Assembly: GCA_023384095.1 (NCBI GenBank)
Contig: JAHDXT010000012.1
Location: forward strand, 1 to 55,371
Source of the DNA: Hyphomicrobiaceae bacterium
Lineage (GTDB): Bacteria; Pseudomonadota; Alphaproteobacteria; Rhizobiales; Hyphomicrobiaceae
Direction: 5' to 3'
Length of the DNA: 55,371 nt
Shown here: positions 9,009 to 18,400 of the stretch, piece after piece
Position numbering within the stretch: the first letter of the stretch is position 1
How the letters are laid out: the number at the start of each line of letters is the position of its first letter
The notes under the pieces: generated by a model
Database searches by the model: none
Told to the model about the DNA's origin: nothing
What the model saw: only the letters and a program-made list of their open reading frames with translations
Position numbers and translations under genes: made by a program

Positions 9009-9148
9009 GACACGAGCGCTCCATCTGGCCGCGCCGAGCCCGGAGCGAGCCGCGCGGCCCCCCTCGCCGGGAGGTTAGCCGCCCCGCCGGCGGGCGCCAG
9101 CTCAATTTGCGTCAAGTGATCGTGACCGCGGCAACGCCGGCGGCCTTG

Positions 9149-10873
9149 TCATCGGGCCTCGACGAGGCCGGAATCGATCAGGCGCCGATGGAAGCGCAGA
9201 ATCTCGCCGCGCTCAGGGCAGGTGTAATAACGGCCCTCGCACAGCGACAGCAGGCGCTTGCGTTCGCGGTACGCCTCCGACAGGGGCAGCCGCGCCGCCT
9301 CCAGCAGGATCGTGCCGAGATAGGGGATGTCGACGGTGTCCGGCACCGGCAGCTCCGGCGGCCTGTAGTTGACGCCTTCGATCGTGTAGTAGGTCAGGAA
9401 GCCGACCGAGTCCTTCTCCAGCTCCACGTCCTCCGCTTCCAGGCTCTCGTCGAAGCCCAGCAGCATCCGCGTCGATACCGGGTGATGATCGCCGTAGCGG
9501 ACGATCAGGATCGGCTCGCCCGGGAAGCGGCGGGCGATCTCGGCCTTCAGAACGTCGTAGTCGCGCTTCGCCAGCGCCAGCCGCCGCAGGTACTCGTGCA
9601 TCTCGGGATGCGTGCCCGGGCCGCCGCCCGGGACGGTCTCCGCCGGCAGATAGGTCGTATCGTAGGGCCAGTGGGTCGACATCGTCTGAATGTACGTGAA
9701 CAGCGGCTTCTCGGAGCGCGCGATATGGCGCTCCATCTCGTCGAGCGCGTTCCCGTAATAGAAGCTGTCGCGCTCGTTCACGGTGGTGGCGCCCTGGTCC
9801 CTGAGATCGAAGATCTCCGGCAGGCCGATGCTCGCGTAGAAGCGGTCGTTCGACACGAAGTTGCGCAGCATCGGATAGAGCACGACGTTGCGGTAGCCGC
9901 AGCGCGCCAGCGTCTGCGGAAGAGTGTCGTGGACCTTGCCGGCCATGAGGAGCTGCACGAACGAGCGCATGCCGCCCAGCGAGTAGGTGGAGATGCCGGC
10001 CAGCAGCGAGAACTCCGTCAGCCAGGAGGCGCCGCCGTAGGTCTCCACCCTGAGCTTGTGCAGCTTGCCGTCATCGGACTCGAAGTGGGAATCGAGGCTT
10101 CTGTCGTACTCGAGCCCGGGGAAATACCCGGGCGGCACCACCGACTCCTGATGGATCAGGACGATGTGCGGCGGCTTGGCGGCCATCCCGCAGTGAGCCG
10201 GTACGCGGAGCGGCGGACCCGGCGCTCTCAGCGCGGCTTCCAGGAGCTGGCCGCGCCACAGCGTCTCGATCGTCTCCGGCCAGGAGGAGAAGAAATAGGT
10301 GAGGTATTGCCCGGCATACGCGAACTCCGTGTGCCTCCGTTCGCCCTTGGCGATGGCTGCGCCATAGGCGGCGGTCGCGAAGAGGACGACTGCGAGAGCG
10401 GCGTGGCGCCGGGGCACGCGGCTGCCGTCGAGCTGGAAGGCGATCGCGCTCGCCAGCAAGGCGCCGAGGAGAGCGGCCAGGATGGTCACGAAATAGCGGC
10501 GGTAGTCGTACCAGAGATAGGTCACCGTCGACCACGAGCTCAAGTAGAAGAGCAGGTCATAGGCATGCATGACCATGTTCATCTTCTTCAGCTTGATGGC
10601 CGAGCCGAGGACGATCGACAGCGCGAGGCCGGCGACGAGCACGGTGCCGAACAGGAGACGGCGCGTCAGCAGGACGACGGACGCCGCCAGCGCCAGGCAG
10701 GTGGCGATGGCGAAGACCGACGTCGCCGGCCCGCCCTCGGTGCCCCAGCGGAGTGCGAGCACCGCGAGCGCCACGGCTGCCGATGCGGCGCAGGCGGTCG
10801 CCGGCTGGAGCTGCCGCAAGCCGAAGGTGGTGCGCGACGGCTGCGCGAGGCGGCCGGCTGACTGGTCTGCCAT
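9149..10873 (-). CDS. Membrane sulfatase / LTA-synthase-like phosphotransferase
   Basis: A 574-residue protein with about five to six N-terminal membrane helices (roughly residues 20-190) and a large extracytoplasmic alkaline-phosphatase-fold domain. Metal-site features are HIVLIHQES (glutamate ligand) and VRYGDHHPVS (Asp-His ligands), with the nucleophile region GGASWLTEFSLLAG. Aligned by eye with LtaS, the nucleophile position falls on Ser rather than Thr. Such enzymes transfer glycerol-phosphate or phosphoethanolamine to periplasmic glycans or lipids; the substrate here is unknown. Start ATG 10873 leaves a short cytoplasmic N-terminus; its ribosome site is weak, and an in-frame extension upstream is not supported. 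Confidence 0.8.
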   Translation of the reverse strand: MADQSAGRLAQPSRTTFGLRQLQPATACAASAAVALAVLALRWGTEGGPATSVFAIATCLALAASVVLLTRRLLFGTVLVAGLALSIVLGSAIKLKKMNMVMHAYDLLFYLSSWSTVTYLWYDYRRYFVTILAALLGALLASAIAFQLDGSRVPRRHAALAVVLFATAAYGAAIAKGERRHTEFAYAGQYLTYFFSSWPETIETLWRGQLLEAALRAPGPPLRVPAHCGMAAKPPHIVLIHQESVVPPGYFPGLEYDRSLDSHFESDDGKLHKLRVETYGGASWLTEFSLLAGISTYSLGGMRSFVQLLMAGKVHDTLPQTLARCGYRNVVLYPMLRNFVSNDRFYASIGLPEIFDLRDQGATTVNERDSFYYGNALDEMERHIARSEKPLFTYIQTMSTHWPYDTTYLPAETVPGGGPGTHPEMHEYLRRLALAKRDYDVLKAEIARRFPGEPILIVRYGDHHPVSTRMLLGFDESLEAEDVELEKDSVGFLTYYTIEGVNYRPPELPVPDTVDIPYLGTILLEAARLPLSEAYRERKRLLSLCEGRYYTCPERGEILRFHRRLIDSGLVEAR

Positions 10874-11018
10874 GGTGAGAGCCTGAAGGGCCGACACGGG
10901 AAATGTCGCGGGACACCATAGCGGATTGATGGCAGCCGCGGAATCGGGGCCCAGCGACATGGTGATTTGCGCGCCGGCCGAGCCGCTCCGGGCGGCGGGC
11001 CGCCGCCGGACGCGTCCG

Positions 11019-12311
11019 TCAGACGACGCGGTTCGGGTAGAAGTAGTCGACCAGGAACATCGGGATGGCGGGCACATAAGTGCAGATGAAGAGCACGGCC
11101 AGCAGCACCAGGATGAACCAAATGTTGACCTTCGTCGTCTCCCAGATGTCCGACCTGGCGATCGAGCACGCCGTGATCAGCACGCTCGCCACGGGCGGCG
11201 TCTGCTGCCCGATGGCAAGGTTGAGGGTCAGGACGAGGCCGAAGTGAACCGGGTCGATGCCGACCGTGTTCATCAGCGGGACGATGATCGGCACCACCAG
11301 GATGATCGCTGCGGCCGAGTGCAGGAAGAAGCCGAGCACCAGGAAGAAGATGTTCAGCATGAACAGGATCACGTACTGGTTGCTCGAGACCGATGTGATC
11401 CACGCTGCGAGGTCCTGCGGGACGTGGGCGACGGTGAGGAAGTCGCCCATCAGGATCGAGGCGGCGACGAGCACCATGACGACGGCCGTCTGCATGCCGC
11501 CGTCGAGCATGGCGACCTTGAGCAGACGGAAATCGAGCTCGCGGTACCACAGGGCCACCAGGATCGCCGCAAGGACCGCAAGGCCGGCCGCCTCGGTCGC
11601 CGTCGCGAGGCCCGAGAAGATGCCGCCCAGAATGATGACCGGCAGCAGCAGGCAGGGAATGGCATCGACGAAGGTCTTTTTCACGTTCGCCAGCGCGAAA
11701 GCCTCCTCGACGGGGAAATTGTACTTCCGGGCAAAAAGATAGGCGACGACCATCAGGCCCAGGCCGCCGATCAGCCCCGGGACGAACCCGGCGATGAAAA
11801 GTTGCTCGACGGAGGTGCCGGCCGAGATCGCATAGAGGATCATCGGGATCGAAGGCGGGATGATGATTGCGAGGGACGCCGAGGAGGACGTCACCGCAGC
11901 CGAGAACTCTTTCGAGTAGCCCTTGCGCTTCATCTCGGGGATCATGACCGAGCCCAGGGCGGCCACGTCTGCGACCGCGCTGCCCGAGATCTCGGCGAAG
12001 ATCATCGATACGCCGATGTTGACCATGGCGAGCCCGCCGCGGACGAAGCCGATCAGGGCGGAGACGAACGCGATCAGCCGCCTCGAGATGCCGCCGGCGT
12101 TCATGATCGCACCGGCCAGCACGAACATCGGGATGGCGATGAGCGAGAAGCTGGTCGCGCCGCGGTACATCTCGATGGCGACGGAGATCAGGTTGTCGAC
12201 GCCCTGGGCGCCGGCGACTCCGATCACGGCGGCGATGGCCAGCGCAATGGCGATCGGCACGTTGATCAGGATCATCGCCAGCATGGCGAGGAACATGATG
12301 AGCAGCAGCAT
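11019..12311 (-). CDS. dctM: TRAP transporter large permease (DctM)
   Basis: A 430-residue, roughly 12-helix protein of the DctM family, with VPIAIALAIAAVIG, GGLAMVNIGVSMIFAEISGSAVADVAALGSV and IIPPSIPMILYAISAGTSVEQLFIAGFVPG. It carries the substrate by sodium-driven transport together with DctQ and the binding protein. GAGGA lies upstream of the ATG, four bases after the dctQ stop. Last gene of dctP-dctQ-dctM. Confidence 0.95.
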   Translation of the reverse strand: MLLLIMFLAMLAMILINVPIAIALAIAAVIGVAGAQGVDNLISVAIEMYRGATSFSLIAIPMFVLAGAIMNAGGISRRLIAFVSALIGFVRGGLAMVNIGVSMIFAEISGSAVADVAALGSVMIPEMKRKGYSKEFSAAVTSSSASLAIIIPPSIPMILYAISAGTSVEQLFIAGFVPGLIGGLGLMVVAYLFARKYNFPVEEAFALANVKKTFVDAIPCLLLPVIILGGIFSGLATATEAAGLAVLAAILVALWYRELDFRLLKVAMLDGGMQTAVVMVLVAASILMGDFLTVAHVPQDLAAWITSVSSNQYVILFMLNIFFLVLGFFLHSAAAIILVVPIIVPLMNTVGIDPVHFGLVLTLNLAIGQQTPPVASVLITACSIARSDIWETTKVNIWFILVLLAVLFICTYVPAIPMFLVDYFYPNRVV

Positions 12312-12315
12312 CCGG

Positions 12316-12828
12316 TCAGGTCCTCTCTGGAGCGAGCTCGGGGTGCTCGAGGGAGCTTCCTGCCTGCATGGCGCGCCAGTACTCGGGCAGGCTCACCAGC
12401 TCGCAGACGACGAACAGGGCCGCACCGATCGGGATCACGGACTGCGTCAGCATGATCGGCACCCATGGCAGGCTGACCAGATGATCGCCGCCGACGACGG
12501 CGAGCACCTCGAGGCCGGCCCAGCCGAGCAGCAGGAAGAAACCGATGACCAGGACCTCAGATAGAGCGACCGCGGCCATGCGCGTCTTGAGCGGCAGCCG
12601 CAGCAGCAAGCCGTCGAACCCGATGTGTCGCCGCTTCAACGCCGCCAGAGCAGCGCCATAGTAGGTGACCCAGGCCAGCAGCACCGATGCCACCTCGTCG
12701 TACCACACGAGCGAGGCGCCGAACTTCCGGGCGAAGACGGCTATGATGACCACGATCGTGAGCACGATCATCAGAGTGATGACGGTCCACTGCAGCAGCC
12801 AGTCGAGGGACCTGCGGAAGGTGGTCAT
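12316..12828 (-). CDS. dctQ: TRAP transporter small permease (DctQ)
   Basis: A 170-residue protein with four membrane helices and the DctQ hallmark WYDEVASVLLAWVTYYGAALA with RRHIGFDGL. It forms the membrane unit with DctM. The protein is unremarkable in length. It is separated from dctP by about 206 bases that carry a GC-rich hairpin. Confidence 0.93.
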   Translation of the reverse strand: MTTFRRSLDWLLQWTVITLMIVLTIVVIIAVFARKFGASLVWYDEVASVLLAWVTYYGAALAALKRRHIGFDGLLLRLPLKTRMAAVALSEVLVIGFFLLLGWAGLEVLAVVGGDHLVSLPWVPIMLTQSVIPIGAALFVVCELVSLPEYWRAMQAGSSLEHPELAPERT

Positions 12829-12954
12829 GAAAGGTGCTTCAACCTGACAGGAGTTGCGGGGAAGTTGATGAGCTCACGCTGGATTGCAGCCGGCCCGGGG
12901 TCTGGCCGGCGCGGCCGGGTCCCCGGGTGCCGCAGCCCGGCTTTGGTCATGGGC

Positions 12955-12985
12955 ATGTTGCCGGCCGGGATGCCGGCTGCCGGCC
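12955..12985 (-). other. Intercistronic GC-rich hairpin between dctP and dctQ
   Basis: The minus strand contains GCCGG-CATC-CCGGC nested in further GCCGGC repeats, about 50 bases after the dctP stop. Binding-protein genes are often followed by such hairpins, which protect the upstream mRNA segment so that more binding protein is made than permease. There is no U tract, so it is not a clear terminator. The rest of 12829-13034 shows nothing else. Confidence 0.35.
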
Positions 12986-13034
12986 TTCGAGAATGACCGG
13001 CAGCAGGTCAGCAGGCCCGGACATCAGCTCGTCG

Positions 13035-14015
13035 CTACTGCGCGAGCGCCTGGATCTGCTTGATGATGTCGGCGCCGCCGCTCACCTTCGTCCCGAACTC
13101 CTCGTACACGGACTTCGACCCGGCGATGAACGCGTTCTTGTCCACCTCGTTGGACTTCATCTGCGAGGCGCCGACCATCTTGTCGAGGAGCTCGTTGTCG
13201 AGTTTCGCGGCCAGCTCGCGGACGAACTGCTCCGTCTCGCGCCCGGCTTCCGAGAGCGCCTTCTGCACGTCCTGGGGCAGCTTCTCGAACTGGCCCGGCG
13301 AGGCGACGAGCCAGGCCGGCGAGAACACGTGGCCGGAGAGCGAGATGTACTTCTGCACCTCGAAGAACTTGCCGCCCCAGATCTGCGGATAGGGGTTCTC
13401 CTGGCCGTCCATCACGCCTGTCTTGAGCGCGGTGAACACCTCGCCGTAGGCCATCGGAGTCGGGTTGGCGCCGTAGGCCTGGAACATCTTCACGCGCCAC
13501 TCGCCGGCCGGCACCCTGAGCTTGATGCCCTTGAGGTCCTCGGGCTTCACGACCGGCCGCACGTTATTGGTGATGTGCCGGAACCCGTTCTCCCACGTGC
13601 CCAGGATGAGCACGCCCTTGGCCTTGCCGGCGGGTATGAAGATCTTGTCGTTGAGATTCTCGACCACCCGCTTCATGTGCTGGCGGTCCTTGATGATGTA
13701 GGGCATCTCGAAGACGCCGAACTCCGGCGCCACCGTCGACATGATGGTCGACGGGATCCAGAGCTGGAGCTGGTTGAGCTTCAGCTTCTGGTACATGTCG
13801 CGATCGTTGCCGAGCTGGCTCGACGGGAACACCTGGATCGTGGCCTTGTCGCCGAGCTTGGCGTTGGCACGCTTGGCGAACTCGTCGGCAGACTGGGCGA
13901 TGAGCGAGCCCGGTTCCGCCACGTGGCCGAGCTTGAGCTCGATCTTCTGCGCCAGGGCGCCGCTGGCCGACAGCAGGAGAGCCGCTGCGGCGGCGATGGA
14001 TGTTCTCATGAGCAT
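13035..14015 (-). CDS. dctP: TRAP transporter periplasmic solute-binding protein (DctP)
   Basis: A 326-residue protein with a signal peptide (residues 1-23, cleaved near SGALAQ) and the DctP core. The substrate-gripping arginine region is GIKLRVPAGEWRVKMFQAYGA, followed by PTPMAYGEVFTALKTGVMDGQENP, the family signature. The Arg-based clamp implies a carboxylate ligand. The downstream-facing aminotransferase and hydroxyacid dehydrogenase neighbours make a hydroxy- or keto-acid plausible, but this is inference. GGAGG lies upstream of the first ATG; an internal ATG two codons on is also possible. Confidence 0.93.
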   Translation of the reverse strand: MLMRTSIAAAAALLLSASGALAQKIELKLGHVAEPGSLIAQSADEFAKRANAKLGDKATIQVFPSSQLGNDRDMYQKLKLNQLQLWIPSTIMSTVAPEFGVFEMPYIIKDRQHMKRVVENLNDKIFIPAGKAKGVLILGTWENGFRHITNNVRPVVKPEDLKGIKLRVPAGEWRVKMFQAYGANPTPMAYGEVFTALKTGVMDGQENPYPQIWGGKFFEVQKYISLSGHVFSPAWLVASPGQFEKLPQDVQKALSEAGRETEQFVRELAAKLDNELLDKMVGASQMKSNEVDKNAFIAGSKSVYEEFGTKVSGGADIIKQIQALAQ

Positions 14016-14141
14016 GCCTTGGGTCCTCCTCCGGGCGTTGTTGTGATGGCCCTTTCCGGGCTCTATACGCCATACTAGCGGGGGCAGGCCGCATTGCCAT
14101 AAAAATCACGAGCAGATATGACCCGGCACGAGCCGTGTGCG

Positions 14142-15329
14142 TCACGCCGCGCGGCTGGTGCGGCTCAGGTGCTCCATGGCGGACTGCACGCCGCCAGCCT
14201 TGTGAGGCACGCCTGCCAGCCCCAGGCCCATCTCGACGCCGGCGAGTGCACCGAGAATGGTCAGGTCGTTCGTGTCGCCGAGGTGGCCGATGCGGAACAC
14301 CTTGCCCGCGAGCTTCGTCAGGCCGGTGCCGAGCGACATGTCGAAGTGCTCGAGCACGAACTGCCGGAGCCGGTCGGCGTCATGGCCTTCGGGCATCAGC
14401 ACGGCCGTGAGCGAGGAGGAGTAGCAGACGGGGTCGCGGCACAGGATCTCGAGACCCCACGCCCGCACCGCGCGCCGGGTGGCCTCGGCGTGCCGGTCGT
14501 GGCGGGCGAAGACGCGATCCAGCCCTTCCTCGTGCAGCATGTCGATGGCTTCTGCGAGGCCGTAGAGCAGGTTCGTGCCCGGCGTATAGGGGAAGAAGCC
14601 GTTCTTGTTGTGCGGCGTCATCTCGGACCATGCCCAGAACAGCTTCGGCAGCGTTGAGGCTTGCGATGCTGCCAGCGCCTTCTCCGAAACGGCCGTGAAC
14701 GACAGGCCCGGCGGCAGCATCAGCCCCTTCTGGGAGCCGGAGACGGTGACGTCGACGCCCCATTCGTCGTGCCGGTAGTCGATCGATGCGAGCGACGAGA
14801 TCGTGTCGACCAGCAGCAGCGCCGGGTGGCTCGCAGCATCCATCGCCTTGCGCACCTGGGCGACATTCGAGGCCACGCCCGTCGAGGTCTCGTTGTGGAC
14901 GATGCAGACGGCCTTGATGGTGTGTGCCTTGTCCTCCCTGAGCCGCGCCTCGATGGCCGTGGCATCGACGCCGGAGCGCCAGTCGGAGGCGATGAACTCC
15001 GGCTCGATGCCGAGCTTTTCCGCCATCTTCTTCCATAATGTCGCGAAATGGCCGGTCTCGAACATCAGGACCTTGTCGCCGGGCGACAGCGTATTCGCGA
15101 GCGCCGCCTCCCAGGCTCCCGTTCCGGATGCGGGATAGATGAAGACGTGCCCGCTCGTCTTGAAGATCGTCTTGATACCCTCCAGCACGCGCTTTCCGAG
15201 CGCCTGGAACTCCGGTCCGCGGTGGTCGATGGTGGGCATCGAGATTGCCCGCAGGATGCGGTCGGGCACGGGCGTCGGGCCGGGGATCTGGAGGAAATGG
15301 CGGCCGGCGCGCCGGGGGGCGTTCGACAT
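14142..15329 (-). CDS. Class V aminotransferase, serine-glyoxylate/alanine-glyoxylate type
   Basis: A 395-residue PLP enzyme: FLQIPGPTPVPDRILRA, MPTIDHRGPEF, SGTGAWEAALANTLSPGD and the PLP lysine in SGSQKGLMLPPG (Lys201). The sequence suits serine-glyoxylate aminotransferase, which makes glycine and hydroxypyruvate, although alanine-glyoxylate activity cannot be excluded. I used ATG 15329 with GGGAGAAA upstream; 43 more codons in frame are non-homologous. It is divergent from the FAD/Fe-S dehydrogenase gene with 127 bases between, so the two may be co-regulated and act on glyoxylate/hydroxyacids taken up by the neighbouring TRAP system. Confidence 0.88.
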   Translation of the reverse strand: MSNAPRRAGRHFLQIPGPTPVPDRILRAISMPTIDHRGPEFQALGKRVLEGIKTIFKTSGHVFIYPASGTGAWEAALANTLSPGDKVLMFETGHFATLWKKMAEKLGIEPEFIASDWRSGVDATAIEARLREDKAHTIKAVCIVHNETSTGVASNVAQVRKAMDAASHPALLLVDTISSLASIDYRHDEWGVDVTVSGSQKGLMLPPGLSFTAVSEKALAASQASTLPKLFWAWSEMTPHNKNGFFPYTPGTNLLYGLAEAIDMLHEEGLDRVFARHDRHAEATRRAVRAWGLEILCRDPVCYSSSLTAVLMPEGHDADRLRQFVLEHFDMSLGTGLTKLAGKVFRIGHLGDTNDLTILGALAGVEMGLGLAGVPHKAGGVQSAMEHLSRTSRAA

Positions 15330-15456
15330 CTGGCGTTTCTCCCGTCCAGCGGTTAGGGCTCGATCTCTTGCCGCTTCCAGTGTTTGTATGCGATCGCCGA
15401 TGCCGCCTTCAAGCCGCATGGCCGCCGCCGCTCCCCTTAGCGCCCGAGGGACCTCC

Positions 15457-18400
15457 ATGAACGTCCACGTGCCAGCAAATCGCGCGCTCGCCGAGCGGCT
15501 TCGCCGCGAGCTGGAGGGCGAGGTGCTGTTCGATGCGTTCAGCCGCGGGCGCTATTCCACCGATGCCTCGATCTACCAGATCGAGCCGGTCGGAGTGGTC
15601 GTGCCGAGGACGGACGAGGACGTGCGCGCGGCGCTGCAGATCGCACGCGAGGAAGGCGTACCGGTGCTGGCGCGCGGCGGCGGCACCTCGCAGTCCGGCC
15701 AGACGGTCGGGCGCGCGCTCGTCTTGGACTACTCGAAACATCTCAACCGGCTGGTCGGGCTCGACGCCGAGGCAGAAAGCTGCATCGTCGAGCCCGGCAT
15801 CGTGCTCGACGACCTCAACCGGCAGCTCAAGCGGACGGGCCGGTGGTTCCCCGTCGACGTCTCGACCGCGAGCCGTGCGACGCTGGGCGGCATGACCGGC
15901 AACAACTCCTGCGGCACCCGCTCCCTGCGCTACGGCATCATGCGCGACAACGTGAGTGCCATCGATGCGCTGCTGGCGGACGGCACGCCTGCGCGGTTCT
16001 CAGAGGTTCTCCCTCCCCCCTTGCGGGGGAGGGTTGGGGAGGGGGGGATTGCAGAACAGCAGCCGTCGGGGTTCCCCCCACCCCCAACCCCTCCCCGCCA
16101 GGGGGAGGGGAGTGAGCCGCTCTTTCGCAAGCTCTTGGCCCTCGGAGATCGTGAGGCTGCCCACATCGCGCAAGCCTTTCCGTCCGTCTCGCGCCGCGTC
16201 GGCGGCTATCTCATCGATGCGCTCGTGCCCGGCAACAAGCCGCTCAACCTCGCCACCCTGCTGGTCGGCTCCGAAGGCACGCTCGCGCTGTCGCGCCGCA
16301 TCGAGCTGAAGCTCGCGCGGCAGCCGAGGAACAAGGCGCTCGGCATCTGCCATTTCCCGCGGTTCCGGCAGGCGATGGAAGCCGCGCAGCACATCGTCAA
16401 GCTGGGGCCGGTGGCCGTCGAGGTCGTCGATCGCACGCTGATCGAGCTGGCGCGCGACATCGCCATGTTCCGCCCAGTGATGGACGCCTACGTGCGCGGG
16501 CAGCCCGACGCGCTGCTGCTCACCGAGTTCGCCGAGGACGATCAGGCCGAGAACCTGCGCCGGCTCGACCGTCTCGATGAGCTGATGGGCGATCTCGGCC
16601 ATCCGGGAACCGTCGTGAAGGTGGCCGACGCCGCCGGCCAGAAGGCCGTCTGGGAGGTCCGGGCATCGGGCCTCAACATCATGATGTCGATGAAGAGCGA
16701 GGGAAAGCCCGTCTCCTTCATCGAGGACTGCGCGGTGCCGCTCGAGCACCTCGCCGACTACACCGAGCGGCTGACGGCCGTGTTCGAGAGGCACGGCACG
16801 CGCGGCACATGGTACGCGCATGCCTCCGTCGGCTGCCTGCACGTGCGGCCGGTGCTCAACCTGAAGCTCGAGAAGGACGCGGGCACCATGCGCGCCATCG
16901 CCGAGGAGGCGTTTGCGATGGTGAAGGAGTACAAGGGCGCGCACTCGGGCGAGCACGGCGACGGCCTCGTGCGCTCCGAGTTCCACGAGATGATGTACGG
17001 GCGCCGGACGGTCGAGCTGTTCGAGGAGGTCAAGGACACGTTCGACCCGCGGGGGATCATGAACCCCGGCAAGATCGTGCGGGCGCCGCGGATGAACGAT
17101 CGGACGCTGTTCCGGTACAAGCCGGACTATCGCGCGCCCGAGATGGCGACCGTGCTCGACTGGTCGGCCTACCCGGGGGCGGGCGGCGGGTTCCAGGGCG
17201 CCGTCGAGATGTGTAACAACAACGGCGAGTGCCGGAAGCTCGACAGCGGCGTCATGTGCCCGAGCTACCGCGTGACCCGCGACGAGCGCGACGTCACCCG
17301 CGGCCGCGCCAACACGCTCAGGCTCGCCATCTCAGGCCAGCTCGGACCCGATGCGCTGGCCAGCGACGAGATGCTTGAGACGCTGAAGCTGTGCGTCTCC
17401 TGCAAGGCCTGCCGGCGCGAGTGTCCAACCGGCGTCGACATGGCGCGCATGAAGATCGAGGTGCTGGCGGCGGCCGCGAAGCGGCGCGGGTTGCCGCTCA
17501 AGGACAGGCTGATCGCCTACCTGCCGCGCTATGCGCCCTACGCCGCCAGCGTCGCGCCGCTGATGAACGTGCGTAATGCGGTGCCTGGGCTGGCGTGGCT
17601 CATGGAGCGGCTGACGGGCTTCACGGCCAAGCGCAAGCTGCCCCGCTGGACAAGAAGGCCGTTCTCTCCCTCTCCCCGCCTGCGGGGAGACGGCCGGGGT
17701 GAGGGGCAGCCACAAACCGCAACGCGAGCCTCTGCCCCTCACCCTGACCCTCTCCCCATCGGGGATGGGGAGAGGGAATCCATGCGTGGCGAGGTGGCGC
17801 TCTTCGCCGACACGTTCAACACGTACTTCGAGCCCGAGAACCTCTACGCTGCTGCCGAGGTGCTGGAGCGGCTGGGCTACCGGGTCCGCGTCGTGCAGCC
17901 CGACGGGGGCGGCAGGCCGGTGTGCTGCGGGCGAACGTTCCTGTCCGCGGGCCTTATCGAAGAAGCGCGCGCCGAAGCGCAGAGGCTGCTGGCGGCGGTG
18001 CAGCCATACGCCGAACGCGGCGTGCCCGTAGTGGGGCTCGAGCCCTCCTGCCTGCTGACGCTCAGAGACGAAATCCCGGCCCTGCTTCCCGGCCACGAGG
18101 CCAAACGAGCTGCGGAGCATGCCCTGCTCCTCGAGGAATTCCTGGCGCGCGAGGTCGACGCCGGCCGCTTGAAGGGGCCGGTCGCCCGGCGGCAGGGGCG
18201 CGTGCTGCTGCATGGCCACTGCCACCAGAAGTCGTTCGGCGCGATGCCGGCCGTCAGCAAGATGCTGTCTCTCGTCGATGGGCTGGAAACGCAGGTCGTC
18301 CAGTCGAGCTGCTGCGGGATGGCCGGGGCGTTCGGATACGCGGCGGACACCTACCAGGTCTCGATGGCGATGGGCGAGCTGTCACTGCTCCCGGCCGTCC

